From assembly GCF_036323475.1 (NCBI RefSeq), contig NZ_AP028934.1:868001-932000 (forward strand): a stretch of 64,000 nucleotides of DNA. Direction: 5' to 3'. Positions 38,517 to 47,700 of the stretch are shown here, in pieces. Below the pieces are notes generated by a model. It saw only the letters and a program-made list of their open reading frames with translations, was not told the origin of the DNA and ran no database searches. A program made the position numbers and the translations under genes. Within the stretch, counting starts at the first letter, position 1; each line of letters starts with the position of its first letter. The DNA comes from Solobacterium moorei (GTDB lineage Bacteria > Bacillota_I > Bacilli_A > Erysipelotrichales > Erysipelotrichaceae).

Positions 38517-39716
38517 ATGGGATTATTTGATATTTTTAAACGGTCTAGATCCACATATAATAGCGATTTTAAACCATATGACATCAACACGTGGAGTTAT
38601 CGCTCGTTTGACGGTCAAACATTAAATATTGACTTAGTACGTGCATCTGTGGATGCACTGGCCAGAAACATTGCTAAAATGTCATTGCGAGCTGTTATTG
38701 CAAATAAGGATGGCACTACTACAGTTGATTATGTTTCTGACATTGCAAAGGTTTTAAAGCATCCAAATCCATACATGACAATGTATGATTTTTTATATAA
38801 AACAAGTGCGATGTACTTCCTGAACAATAATGCATTTATTTATCCTGAATATGATGAAAAAGGATATCTAATAGCACTACATCCAATTAACTACAAGACA
38901 TTTAAACTATATGAATTGAACGAAAAGTTATATGCTTCATTCCAGTTGAGTTATACGCGTACGTATACTGTGCGATATGACCGTATCATCCATCTTAGAA
39001 ATCACTTTATTAGAGATGATTTAATGGGTGATGCGAATGCGGCCCTTTATACAGCATGTGAGTTACTTGATGCTCAAAACCAAGGAATCATAAATGGAAT
39101 AAAAAATAGTGCTATTATTCGCGGAATTTTAAAGACAGTAAATGTTATTAAAGAAGATGATCTTACAAAGGCAAAGGAGAGATTTATAAAAGATAATCTT
39201 TCTGCACAGAATAATGGTGGTGTAATTGCTGTAGATGGAAAGTTTGACTATCAGAATATTGAGTCGAAACCATACATTGTTGATTCTGCAACAATGGAAC
39301 AAGCGAAGAATAAGATTTTTACATACTTTGGAGTAAATGAAGAATTCCTACAAAACAAATTTACATCAGACCAGTATGAAGCTGTGTATGAAGGAAGATT
39401 AGAACCGTTTGCAATTCTTCTAACAGACTCTTTAACGTATGCGCTGTATACAGAAAGAGAACGAGGCTTTGGCAATGAAATAGAAGTCAATATGTCTAGA
39501 TTGAAATACCAACCAACTGCGACAATAGTAAATGTTATTAGCGCAACGAAAGAACTTGGATTATTTACAAGAGACGACTACAGAAGCATGCTTGGATATA
39601 CTCCATTAGGACATGAACGTGGTGGTGATGAAATCATGATTGCAGTAAATAACTACGTAAAGGAATCTGATATTAAGGCGGAGGAAGATGAAGGAAATGG
39701 AAATGATTCAAAATAA
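38517..39716 (+). CDS. Phage portal protein, HK97 family
   Basis: A 399-residue HK97-type portal: start SFDGQTLNIDLVRASVDALA, then VLKHPNPYMTMYDFLYKTSA (about 85), FLNNNAFIYPEYDEKGYL, and the conserved stem region FGVNEEFLQNKFTSDQYEAV (about 275). It follows TerL by 8 bases; its end overlaps the protease gene by 29 bases. Confidence 0.93.
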   Translation: MGLFDIFKRSRSTYNSDFKPYDINTWSYRSFDGQTLNIDLVRASVDALARNIAKMSLRAVIANKDGTTTVDYVSDIAKVLKHPNPYMTMYDFLYKTSAMYFLNNNAFIYPEYDEKGYLIALHPINYKTFKLYELNEKLYASFQLSYTRTYTVRYDRIIHLRNHFIRDDLMGDANAALYTACELLDAQNQGIINGIKNSAIIRGILKTVNVIKEDDLTKAKERFIKDNLSAQNNGGVIAVDGKFDYQNIESKPYIVDSATMEQAKNKIFTYFGVNEEFLQNKFTSDQYEAVYEGRLEPFAILLTDSLTYALYTERERGFGNEIEVNMSRLKYQPTATIVNVISATKELGLFTRDDYRSMLGYTPLGHERGGDEIMIAVNNYVKESDIKAEEDEGNGNDSK

Positions 39717-40344
39717 AAAAGAAAATCGCTCATTCTTTTGCGACGTTGTAACGCGAAGCGATGAGCAACACGGAAACGTTATTGAGGGCGTACCGATTGT
39801 ATTCGATAAAGAAACGGACTTTGGATTCTGTAAAGAGGTAATCGATAGTGGTGCATTAAATCAAACGGACTTAAAGGATGTCCGTTTTTTAATTAACCAC
39901 GATACAGACCAGTTGCCATTGGCGCGCAGTAGAAACAATAACGCAAATTCAACGATGCAATTATCTGTGCAAGAAGATGGATTGCATGTTCGCGTTGATT
40001 TAGATACAGAAAATAATTCAAGAGCAAGAGAATTATATTCAGCTGTTAATCGTCAAGATTGTAGTGGCATGTCCTTTATGTTCACTGTTGACGGAGAGAG
40101 ATGGGAAGGACTGGATACAGAGAAACCGGTCAGACATATTACAAGTATTTCAAAGGTATTTGAAGTATCAGCAGTTACATTCCCTGCGTATGATCAGACT
40201 TCTATTAATGCTAGATCACTGGATAGTGTGAAAGCGTCACTGGATAGTGAAAGAGAAAAAATGCAAGCCAATCATATGGAAGAAATGCGCAATGCATTAA
40301 AAGCTAGAGCAGAGCGCCTAGCTAGAAAGGATTCTGATGAGTAA
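39688..40344 (+). CDS. Prohead maturation protease, HK97 family
   Basis: A 218-residue S78-type protease. FLINHDTDQLPLARS carries the catalytic His (about residue 68), QDCSGMSFMF the Ser (about 129), and FEVSAVTFPAYDQT the conserved follow-on strand. It processes the capsid N-terminal delta domain. Possible starts are ATG 39688 and ATG 39697; I keep 39688 because of the GGAGGAAG ribosome site. Overlaps the capsid gene by eight bases. Confidence 0.92.
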   Translation: MKEMEMIQNKKENRSFFCDVVTRSDEQHGNVIEGVPIVFDKETDFGFCKEVIDSGALNQTDLKDVRFLINHDTDQLPLARSRNNNANSTMQLSVQEDGLHVRVDLDTENNSRARELYSAVNRQDCSGMSFMFTVDGERWEGLDTEKPVRHITSISKVFEVSAVTFPAYDQTSINARSLDSVKASLDSEREKMQANHMEEMRNALKARAERLARKDSDE

Positions 40345-41452
40345 GGAATTACGTGAGTGTATTGAAGATTTAAATAAATTACAGCAGCGAGCAACATTGA
40401 TTTCTAAAGAAGCTGAAACAGCAGATGAAAAACGTTGCACGGAGTTAAACACAGAACTTGACTCTATCGAGGAAAGAAAAAAAGAACTGTTGCTAAAGAA
40501 ACAAGAGCTAGAAGAAAAAGACAAAGAAGAAAGAGCAGCAGCCGAAAAAATTGAAAATGGAAAAGGTACGGAAGTAAAACTTCCGACGGAGGAGAGAAAG
40601 ATGGAAAAGAATATTACAAGAGACATGGTTGAATATCGTGACGCGTTCTATGCGTTCTTGAAGGGTGAAGCAACACCAGAACAACGCGCAGCATTAATTA
40701 CAACAGACAATGGTGTTGCATTGCCAAAACAGTTAGATGATAAGATTTGGGATAATATCCACACAGCACATCCAATCTTGGCAGACATTGATATTAAGAA
40801 TACAGGCGTTATTCTAGAAGTAACAAAGCATACAGCAATTACTGCAGGAAAGGCTAAGAAGGTAACAGAAGGTACTGCAAATGATAATGAAGCAAATACA
40901 TTCGTTAAGGTTGTATTAAACGGTAACGATTACTCTAAGAGTGTTGAATTATCTTATGCAGAGGCAAAGATGACGCAGGGTGCTTTAGAAGATTATTTAG
41001 CTACAGAAATTGCTGCAGATTTAGGTGAAGCATTGGCGACTGATGTATTTGCACAAATTAAGGCTGACTGTGTTGCGAATAAAGTTGTAGCAGCTACACT
41101 TGATTATGCATCATATATTTCTGCATTTGGAAAGGTATCAGCTGGTAGCAATCTAGTTGTATATGCATCACGTGGAACTAAGTTCGGCTCTGTATTATCT
41201 CTAGTGGATAAGAACGGACAACCTGTATTCCGTGATGGTGTAACATTTGGTTCAGAAGTTAAGGAAGATTCTGCAGCTGGTAATGAAATCTTCATCTTAG
41301 ATCCAAAGATGTTCGTTTTAAACGTTGTGCAACCTGTTATGATCGAAACAGATAAGGATATTAAGGCGCACAAGATTATCTACTCTGGATATACACGTGC
41401 ACAGGGTACAATGCGTAATGCAGGTGCAGGCGCATTTATTGCTAAGGCTTAA
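40337..41452 (+). CDS. Major capsid protein, HK97 family
   Basis: A 371-residue HK97-fold capsid protein. Residues 1-85 are a charged coiled-coil delta domain (KRCTELNTELDSIEERKKEL) that acts as internal scaffold and should be removed by the protease. The core starts near 95 with TRDMVEYRDAFYAFLKGEAT, then ITTDNGVALPKQLDDKIWD, and ends in GTMRNAGAGAFIAKA. A strong terminator follows directly. Confidence 0.94.
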   Translation: MSKELRECIEDLNKLQQRATLISKEAETADEKRCTELNTELDSIEERKKELLLKKQELEEKDKEERAAAEKIENGKGTEVKLPTEERKMEKNITRDMVEYRDAFYAFLKGEATPEQRAALITTDNGVALPKQLDDKIWDNIHTAHPILADIDIKNTGVILEVTKHTAITAGKAKKVTEGTANDNEANTFVKVVLNGNDYSKSVELSYAEAKMTQGALEDYLATEIAADLGEALATDVFAQIKADCVANKVVAATLDYASYISAFGKVSAGSNLVVYASRGTKFGSVLSLVDKNGQPVFRDGVTFGSEVKEDSAAGNEIFILDPKMFVLNVVQPVMIETDKDIKAHKIIYSGYTRAQGTMRNAGAGAFIAKA

Positions 41453-41462
41453 TTTTGGATTT

Positions 41463-41493
41463 AAAAGGAGAAGTGAAATATCTTCTCCTTTTT
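41463..41493 (+). terminator. Terminator directly behind the capsid gene
   Basis: AAAAGGAGAAG (41463-41473) and CTTCTCCTTTT (41482-41492) form a perfect 11-bp stem with an eight-base loop and T-rich tail. It probably reduces expression of the downstream connector genes relative to capsid. Confidence 0.8.
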
Positions 41494-41518
41494 CTATTTC
41501 TGTTGGTGGGAGGTAATT

Positions 41519-41794
41519 ATGAATGATACGGAGTTAAAACAATATGTTAAAACGAATCTGCGTATTACTACAGATGCGTATGATGGTGATGAAATTAATC
41601 ATCTAATCGAAGCCGCAAAGGAAGATATTGCCGAAGCAACCGGAATAGATTTCAATATTAATAATCAGAATGAATGTAAGCTAGTTGTTTTATATGTTCG
41701 TGGCATGTTCGGCAACGGAGATGAAAAATCGTGGAATCTATACCAGGAACGATTAAAGGTTGCTGGATTTAGAAAGAAGAAGAGCGATGAGTAA
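41519..41794 (+). CDS. Head-tail connector protein, gp6-like
   Basis: A 91-residue helical protein typical of the HK97 gp6/DNA-packaging connector group: LKQYVKTNLRITTDAYDGDE, LIEAAKEDIAEATGI and CKLVVLYVRGMFGNGDE. It forms the ring below the portal. GGGAGG ribosome site before ATG 41519. Overlaps the next gene by eight bases. Confidence 0.85.
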   Translation: MNDTELKQYVKTNLRITTDAYDGDEINHLIEAAKEDIAEATGIDFNINNQNECKLVVLYVRGMFGNGDEKSWNLYQERLKVAGFRKKKSDE

Positions 41795-42092
41795 GTCTGA
41801 TGTAATTACACTTGTTTCTAAATTATCAGAAAAGAATGATAAGGGTGTATTTGAAACCGTAGAAAGCCATAGGGATGTTTTCTGCTCTGTATCGAGTACA
41901 AGTTCTACAGAGTGGTTCAGCGGTAGAAGGATGGGGTTGAATCCGCAGAAACAATTTATTGTTTTTGTTGGTGATTATAGAGGCGAAGAAATCTGTATAT
42001 ATCATGGCCAGAGACTAACTATCTATCGTACATATGAACGTGATGATGATCATATAGAACTGTATACAGAAAAACGCAAAGGAAATGAGTAA
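41787..42092 (+). CDS. Head closure protein
   Basis: A 101-residue beta-rich protein (FCSVSSTSSTEWFSGRRMGL, VFVGDYRGEEICIYHGQRLT) with the layout of phage head-tail adaptor/stopper proteins. ATG 41787 lies within the end of the connector gene; an in-frame earlier start would lie well inside it. Coupled to the next gene by overlap. Confidence 0.8.
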   Translation: MSKSDVITLVSKLSEKNDKGVFETVESHRDVFCSVSSTSSTEWFSGRRMGLNPQKQFIVFVGDYRGEEICIYHGQRLTIYRTYERDDDHIELYTEKRKGNE

Positions 42093-42471
42093 GCAAACAA
42101 TATTACCAGATGATTTATCATCTACAATAAATGACTTACTTACTGAATATGGTGATGAAGCGAGCCAAGCAATTGGAGAAATTATTCCAGATGTGGCAAA
42201 AGAAGCCACTAAAAGATTGAAATCTGCTAATAGTTACAATCGTAGAACAGGTAGATATAACAAAGGTTGGTCAACTTTTAAAGAAGCAAAACGAACACAA
42301 GTTAAAGCAATCGTGCACAACAAGACAGATTATCAATTAACACACTTACTTGAATTTGGTCATGCGAAAGCAAATGGTGGAAGAACTAAAGCGTTCCAAC
42401 ATATTGCTATTGTAAATGACTGGACTCAAGAAGAACTGGTGGAAAGAATAAAGGAGAGAATAGGGAAATGA
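42085..42471 (+). CDS. HK97 gp10-like tail completion protein
   Basis: A 128-residue basic protein of the gp10 family: KRLKSANSYNRRTGRYNKGW, then YQLTHLLEFGHAKANGGRT (the conserved LEFGH) and a C-terminal helix. It joins heads to tails. It overlaps both neighbours by four to eight bases. Confidence 0.87.
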   Translation: MSKQTILPDDLSSTINDLLTEYGDEASQAIGEIIPDVAKEATKRLKSANSYNRRTGRYNKGWSTFKEAKRTQVKAIVHNKTDYQLTHLLEFGHAKANGGRTKAFQHIAIVNDWTQEELVERIKERIGK

Positions 42472-42803
42472 GATTTGATGAAATTGCTTCCATGCTAAAT
42501 GGAATCTTAGGAACTAATAAGTGTGCATATTATCAGTGGCCCGAAGAAAAAGCACCAAATCTTCCGTATATTCTTTTCTATTATCCATCTAGTAATGATG
42601 AGTGCGCAGATAACACAAATTATGCAAGCATTACAAACTTAAATATCGAACTATACACTAATACAAAAGATTTTGATACAGAGAGGAAAGTTGAAAATGT
42701 ATTAAAAGCTAACGGATTGGTGTATGAAAAATCAGAACAATACATCAATCAAGAAAATATGTATGAAGTACTATATGAAAGTGAGGTAGTTATTGATGGG
42801 TAA
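42468..42803 (+). CDS. Tail terminator-like protein
   Basis: A 111-residue protein between gp10-like and tail tube genes. The pattern YYQWPEEKAPNLPYILFYYP and NLNIELYTNTKDFDTERKVE matches phage minor tail/terminator proteins. It overlaps the next ATG by eight bases. Confidence 0.78.
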   Translation: MRFDEIASMLNGILGTNKCAYYQWPEEKAPNLPYILFYYPSSNDECADNTNYASITNLNIELYTNTKDFDTERKVENVLKANGLVYEKSEQYINQENMYEVLYESEVVIDG

Positions 42804-43359
42804 GATTAAATATGGTATCAGCAACGTACACTATGCGGTTGCTACAGATGATGGCACAGGCCGCCTGACATATGGCGATGTTAAGAAATTGCCAGGTGCT
42901 GTATCATTAAGCATGGATGCAGAGGGTGATACAATCGAAGAATTTGCAGATAATGTAAGCTGGTATAACGACATTGTAAATAATGGATATGCTGGCACGC
43001 TTGAATTAGAGTCATTGCCAGAGGAATTCGAATCCGAAGTTTTTGGCAGAAAGAAAGGCACAAAAGGTGGCATTCTTGAAACGGACAAAGACCAAACGAA
43101 GGAAGTTGCACTACTATGGCAATTCGAAATCGGCGGTGATAGCACAGTTAATGGCAAGCGTGGACTTTTATACCGTGTTAAATTCTCTCGTAATGGAGAA
43201 AGTGGAGAAACTAAGGAAAAGACGATTAAACCAAATCATGTACAGTTAAAATTCTCTGCACCACCTCGTATTAACGACGGATATGTTAAATTTTCTGCAA
43301 AAACAGACGATGAAGTATATACAAAGTGGTTTGAACAAGTAACAGAAATCACAGGATAA
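42796..43359 (+). CDS. Major tail tube protein
   Basis: A 187-residue beta-rich protein: KIKYGISNVHYAVATDDGTG, LPGAVSLSMDAEGDTIEEFA, GYAGTLELESLPEEFE and KFSAKTDDEVYTKWFE. This is the signature of the phi13/TP901-type major tail proteins of Gram-positive siphophages. I chose ATG 42796 over the TTG at 42793. A strong terminator follows. Confidence 0.9.
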   Translation: MGKIKYGISNVHYAVATDDGTGRLTYGDVKKLPGAVSLSMDAEGDTIEEFADNVSWYNDIVNNGYAGTLELESLPEEFESEVFGRKKGTKGGILETDKDQTKEVALLWQFEIGGDSTVNGKRGLLYRVKFSRNGESGETKEKTIKPNHVQLKFSAPPRINDGYVKFSAKTDDEVYTKWFEQVTEITG

Positions 43360-43368
43360 TGCATGAAC

Positions 43369-43405
43369 AAAAACCAATCATTTGATTAAGAATGATTGGT
43401 TTTAA
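43369..43405 (+). terminator. Terminator directly behind the tail tube gene
   Basis: AAACCAATCATT (43371-43382) and AATGATTGGTTT (43391-43402) form a perfect 12-bp stem with an eight-base loop and a T-rich tail. It would lower expression of the chaperones and tape measure relative to the tube protein. Confidence 0.85.
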
Positions 43406-43434
43406 TTTGTGTATTAATTGCAAAAGGAGAAACT

Positions 43435-43767
43435 ATGGAAAAGGTTATTGAAATTAGTGGAAAAGAAACAAAGTTTAAAGCATCTGCAACAACTACAATT
43501 CGATACAGAAAGAAATTTGGACACGATCTTATTCAAGATTTAAATAAGATTAGTGGTGCAAAAGAACAGACAATGACTGCAGATGTATTAGAAATCTTTG
43601 CAAATTTTGCATATATCATGGCAAAACAAGCAGATAAATCAATTCCTGATGATGTTTGGGAATGGTTGGACAGTTATGAAGTTTTCCCATATGAATCAGT
43701 CTATCCACAGATTATGGAATTATGGGCTAAATCATTAGGAACTACTGTCGAAATAAAAAAAGCGTAA
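43435..43767 (+). CDS. Tail assembly chaperone, short form (gpG-like)
   Basis: A 110-residue protein (EKVIEISGKETKFKASATTT at the start, then FGHDLIQDLNKI and DVWEWLDSYEVFPYESVYPQ) of the Gram-positive tail chaperone family. ATG 43435 follows AAAGGAG. The gene ends ATA AAA AAA GCG TAA, which contains the slippery heptamer. Unslipped ribosomes make this form. Confidence 0.88.
   Translation: MEKVIEISGKETKFKASATTTIRYRKKFGHDLIQDLNKISGAKEQTMTADVLEIFANFAYIMAKQADKSIPDDVWEWLDSYEVFPYESVYPQIMELWAKSLGTTVEIKKA
43755..43761 (+). other. Programmed -1 frameshift site (A AAA AAA)
   Basis: The zero frame reads ATA AAA AAA GCG TAA. A -1 slip yields AGC GTA AGC CAT and continues in an open frame to TAG at 43947-43949. 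The same heptamer is used in prophage 1. Confidence 0.82.
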
Positions 43768-43949
43768 GCCATACAAACAGACCGATAAGCACAGCGGTAT
43801 TCATGCTACGTTGCAAAGAATTAGGGTTATCTATGGATGAATTAGATGAACTTGATGCAGGAATGATTTACGACATGCTGGCAGAGAAGATTAACGATGA
43901 TTATGAATGGGATGTAATGGCATCCGAGAGTGATATAGAAAAATTCTAG
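43761..43949 (+). CDS. Tail assembly chaperone, frameshifted C-terminal part
   Basis: Sixty-two codons in the -1 frame without a start codon at the beginning: SVSHTNRPISTAVFMLRCKE, then LDELDAGMIYDMLAEKIND and a C-terminal acidic end. The MIYDMLAEK segment is typical of the T-part in Gram-positive phages. With the short form it gives a fusion of about 171 residues that should bind the tape measure. Independent translation is unlikely. Confidence 0.78.
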   Translation, partial: SVSHTNRPISTAVFMLRCKELGLSMDELDELDAGMIYDMLAEKINDDYEWDVMASESDIEKF

Positions 43950-43962
43950 GAAGGTGGTTAGT

Positions 43963-45750
43963 ATGGCTGACAAAATTAGAGGAATAACGATTGAAATAGG
44001 TGGTAATACAACTAAACTATCACAATCATTAAAACAAGCAAATTCGACGATAGCTGATACACAAAAGCAGTTGAAGGATGTCAATAAATTACTAAAACTA
44101 GATCCAGGGAATATTACATTATTAAATCAAAAACATGAGTTACTAGGGAAATCAATTAGCTCTGCTAATACTAAACTTGAAGAAGAAAAGAAACTCTATG
44201 CACAGTTAAAAGCAGAGGGTGATACAGGGAAGAATAGAGAGCAGATGCAAGCTCTTGAACGTGATATCATTTCAACTACGGAAGAGCTTAAAAACCTTAA
44301 TAAACAGTACGGTAATGCCTTAACGCCAGCTTTACAGTCTGTATCAAATGCAACTGGTAAGATGTCTGAACAAACAAAAGGTCTATCTACAGCAGCAGCG
44401 GCAGGCGCAGCTGGGCTAATTGGAATGACGATTGCTGCAGGTAAGACTGCAGATGATATTAATACAATTGCAAAGCAGACAGGTTTCAGCACTGAAGAAC
44501 TTCAAAAAATGAAGTATGCAAGCGATCTGATTGATGTAAGTATGGAAACAATGTCAGGTTCAATCAAGAAACTTACATCAAACATGGCAAATGGCAATGA
44601 AGCTTTTGATAAATTGGGTGTGTCTGTAACTAATCAAGATGGAACGATGCGTAATGCTACTGATGTTTGGTTTGATGTAATTGATGCATTATCAAAAGTC
44701 GAGAATGGCACAGAAAGAGATGCTCTTTCGATGCAACTTTTTGGTAAATCAGCAATGGATATGGCTGGTGTAATTGATGATGGCGGAGCATCTCTGAAGC
44801 AATTAGGTGATGAAGCACAAGCGGCTGGATTGATACTATCTCAAGATGCATTAGATTCTGCTAATCAATTTAACGATGGATTAGACACATTAAAAGCGAA
44901 GGCACAACAATCATTCTTAAAAGTTGGTGCTACACTAGCAGAAAAGTTATTGCCTAAACTAGAAAAACTTGTAGAAACTGTTTCAGGAATTATAGAGTGG
45001 TTTGCGAATCTCGATGGAGGTACGCAAACTTTTATTTTAACAATGCTTGCACTGGTTGCTGCAATTTCTCCTATACTTGGCATAGTTAGCACTCTTACAG
45101 GGCTTGCCGCGGCGCTAAATGTTGCAATGCTTCCGATGATTGCAACAATTGGAGGTATTATATTGGCGGTTGCGGCTGTTGTAGCAATAGGGATAGCACT
45201 ATATAAGAATTGGGATACGATCAAAGAAAAAGCTGGTGAAGTGTGGACCGCAATATGCGATTTTGCTGTAAATGCTTGGAATGGTCTGGTTGCTACATGG
45301 AATGGTATTGGTGATTTCTTCGGAGGAATCTGGGATGGCATAAAGAAAAAAGCATCTTCACTATGGGAAGGTGTTACTTCAATTTTCACGAATGCAATCG
45401 ATACTATTAAAGGATTATTTAGTTTTGAGTTTAAGTGGCCGCATATTCCACTGCCGCATTTTAGTATTAGTGGCTCTATTAATCCTCTAGATTGGCTAAA
45501 AGATGGTATGCCAAGTATAGGTGTAGATTGGTATGCTAAGGCAATGAATCAACCATACACGTTTACAGAGCCAACAATCATTGGTGTAGGTGAAGCAGGA
45601 TCTGAAACAGTAGTTGGCACAGAATGGTTAAAGAAACATACTAATGGAAACATTACGATTAATGTATATGCTTCTCCTGGCATGGATGAAGATACTCTTG
45701 TTAAAAAGATGATTAGACAAATTAATCTAGAACTTGGGAGGGCGATTTAG
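43963..45750 (+). CDS. Tail tape measure protein
   Basis: A 595-residue protein. The N-terminal coiled coil (MADKIRGITIEIGGNTTKLS, then Gln/Lys-rich helices) is typical. The central FSTEELQKMKYASDLIDVSM and DVWFDVIDALSKVENG regions are phage-minor-tail motifs, and hydrophobic segments lie around 360-410. The C-terminal PHIPLPHFSISGS block is followed by DWYAKAMNQPY and GEAGSETVVG. I chose ATG 43963 (GGAAGGTGG ribosome site) over GTG 43954. It is short, so the tail should be much shorter than that of prophage 1. Confidence 0.92.
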   Translation: MADKIRGITIEIGGNTTKLSQSLKQANSTIADTQKQLKDVNKLLKLDPGNITLLNQKHELLGKSISSANTKLEEEKKLYAQLKAEGDTGKNREQMQALERDIISTTEELKNLNKQYGNALTPALQSVSNATGKMSEQTKGLSTAAAAGAAGLIGMTIAAGKTADDINTIAKQTGFSTEELQKMKYASDLIDVSMETMSGSIKKLTSNMANGNEAFDKLGVSVTNQDGTMRNATDVWFDVIDALSKVENGTERDALSMQLFGKSAMDMAGVIDDGGASLKQLGDEAQAAGLILSQDALDSANQFNDGLDTLKAKAQQSFLKVGATLAEKLLPKLEKLVETVSGIIEWFANLDGGTQTFILTMLALVAAISPILGIVSTLTGLAAALNVAMLPMIATIGGIILAVAAVVAIGIALYKNWDTIKEKAGEVWTAICDFAVNAWNGLVATWNGIGDFFGGIWDGIKKKASSLWEGVTSIFTNAIDTIKGLFSFEFKWPHIPLPHFSISGSINPLDWLKDGMPSIGVDWYAKAMNQPYTFTEPTIIGVGEAGSETVVGTEWLKKHTNGNITINVYASPGMDEDTLVKKMIRQINLELGRAI

Positions 45751-46622
45751 TGACAATTAGAAGATTTAAAATCCATTTATCATCCGCCACTTTCAATTTG
45801 ACGGATGGACTTGATCACACTTACTTTTTTGAATCTCCTTCTGGGCTTGGTCTTAATACAGATTATGCATATGAGAAATTAGGAAACGCATATGTACGCG
45901 TTGGAGATACTATTCCTCAACGTTCTATTTCTGGCATTTTGATAGTAAGAGGTAATAATAGGCAAGCTGTATACGAAAACTATCAAGCGTTTGTAAATGC
46001 TTTATCAAAAGATAATAATGCTTGTAAGTTGGAATATTCATTGCCTAATGGAAGCGTGTATATGATGGACGCTGATATTGTTCAGATAGAAAAATCTGAA
46101 ATAGAGCATAATGATAGGGCTTTGAAATGTACTATGTCAATCATTGCAAAATCAAAGTGGTATGATGAGGAATATCACTATATCGATGGAAGAAATGATA
46201 TTGATGTCGGAAAGGTTTATGGATTTGATTACGGATATTCATACACCGAAAGTTTGATTGGTACATTTAATATTCAAAATCTTTCATCGAATAACGTGCC
46301 TACTATTCTTACTATATTTGGACCGTGTTTGAATCCTAGATGGACTATTATCTGTAATGAACAGGAAGTTCTACATGGCCAATGTAATATTAAATTAGCT
46401 ACTGAAGATGAGTTGATTATTAATTCAATAGATGGTCAAACGGAGATTACTCACGTTGTTGGCCAAACATCAGAAAAAAAGAAAGCATATCAATATTGTA
46501 ACTTTGATATGCAAAACTTTATCAAATTACCATTGGGAGAGTGCAAACTGCTGGTGACTAATGAATCAGGAGATATGGTTAAGAGTGCTGTTGTAATTCG
46601 GAGGGAATTTAATGCAGTATAA
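45750..46622 (+). CDS. Distal tail (Dit) protein
   Basis: A 290-residue protein with the Dit N-terminal ring domain (TIRRFKIHLSSATFNLTDGL, VGDTIPQRSISGILIV, YENYQAFVNALSKDN) and a galectin-like C-terminal half (from about 165: TFNIQNLSSNNVPTILTIFG). It forms the hub ring between tube and tip. The GTG start overlaps the tape measure stop and follows GGGAGGG. Confidence 0.88.
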   Translation: MTIRRFKIHLSSATFNLTDGLDHTYFFESPSGLGLNTDYAYEKLGNAYVRVGDTIPQRSISGILIVRGNNRQAVYENYQAFVNALSKDNNACKLEYSLPNGSVYMMDADIVQIEKSEIEHNDRALKCTMSIIAKSKWYDEEYHYIDGRNDIDVGKVYGFDYGYSYTESLIGTFNIQNLSSNNVPTILTIFGPCLNPRWTIICNEQEVLHGQCNIKLATEDELIINSIDGQTEITHVVGQTSEKKKAYQYCNFDMQNFIKLPLGECKLLVTNESGDMVKSAVVIRREFNAV

Positions 46623-47700
46623 CGTTATATATTTTACTCAAACAGTTGAATATATTGGTCGTTCAGAAGCGTTTTATTGCGTGCCTGCAGTCGACTATAT
46701 CTCTATGGTGAAAACATTAATTAAAATACCAAAGGTTGAATTTAAACTTGAAAAAGGGATGCTGGTACGAGTAAATGATGATTCTGGAGTTATATACGAA
46801 GGTGTTATATCCGATATATCTTTTGGCAAAGAAGATTCTCTTGAATTGTCATGCCTTCCGTTGGATAGCCTTTTAGATGTAAACGTATATACATTGTCCC
46901 TTAATGATACTAATAGATATCTTTTCAACTGGATCAAGAGTGCAATGCAAATGATAAGCGTGGATGGTAAATCACCACGCTTTTATTTCGGCAATGATAA
47001 GGGTGTTGATGCATTTAATGAGATTCAAGCACATTTAGGAGAGGAACGTATTACAAATATAAGAGATGTGCTTGTGTCATTACTTAGAAACAAAGGATAT
47101 AGGGTTGATTTATCAATAGACTGGGCAAATGCTTGGATTAAGTGTATTGGTGCCCAAAATGACAATTCTAAAGCATATAAGTTTGATTTATCATTAAATG
47201 ATTTGATTGACTACAATATTAATTCCGGTTCTAGTGAGTTAAGTCCAAATGTGTGCGTATGCATTGATAAGATAAAAGCTGAACAAAACCAATTAGTACA
47301 GAAAAAATACTATTTTATTCCAACTGCAGATGGCATGTCCGGAACAATTGAGAATACGTCAGATGGAATAATTTCTCCCATCGTAACTGCAGTTCAAACA
47401 ATAGAATATAAAGTTGAAAATGGTGAGAGTTTTGAGCAAAAGGCTTTATCAACTGCAACCGAAACATTGTATAAGAATTTGTATGATGAGGAAACGACGA
47501 TCAAGTTCTATACAAAATCAAAAGTGTTAGAGCCTTTTGAAATTGGTAAATTGTATCAGATATTCAATAATGGAACATCACATTTTTCTATCTGCACAGG
47601 ATATGAAAATGAGGGTGATAATATCCAGGTAGTTAAATTTGGATATGCTAGAAAATCACTAACAAGCATCATTAGAAGTATTAGGAGGGATAATCAATGA
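46612..47700 (+). CDS. Tail-tip (Tal-like) protein
   Basis: A 362-residue protein in the Tal position, downstream of Dit. N-terminal beta domains (MQYNVIYFTQTVEYIGRSEA, then VRVNDDSGVIYEGVISDISF) and FEQKALSTATETLYKN in the C-terminal part match the siphovirus Gp18/ORF44-like hub. No endopeptidase motif is visible, so it is the short structural version. Overlaps Dit by 11 bases. Confidence 0.78.
   Translation: MQYNVIYFTQTVEYIGRSEAFYCVPAVDYISMVKTLIKIPKVEFKLEKGMLVRVNDDSGVIYEGVISDISFGKEDSLELSCLPLDSLLDVNVYTLSLNDTNRYLFNWIKSAMQMISVDGKSPRFYFGNDKGVDAFNEIQAHLGEERITNIRDVLVSLLRNKGYRVDLSIDWANAWIKCIGAQNDNSKAYKFDLSLNDLIDYNINSGSSELSPNVCVCIDKIKAEQNQLVQKKYYFIPTADGMSGTIENTSDGIISPIVTAVQTIEYKVENGESFEQKALSTATETLYKNLYDEETTIKFYTKSKVLEPFEIGKLYQIFNNGTSHFSICTGYENEGDNIQVVKFGYARKSLTSIIRSIRRDNQ

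Noticed and set aside
44865-45389. 174-codon minus-strand frame opposite the prophage 2 tape measure
   Set aside because: Composition and lack of ribosome site mark it as a shadow of the tape measure gene.
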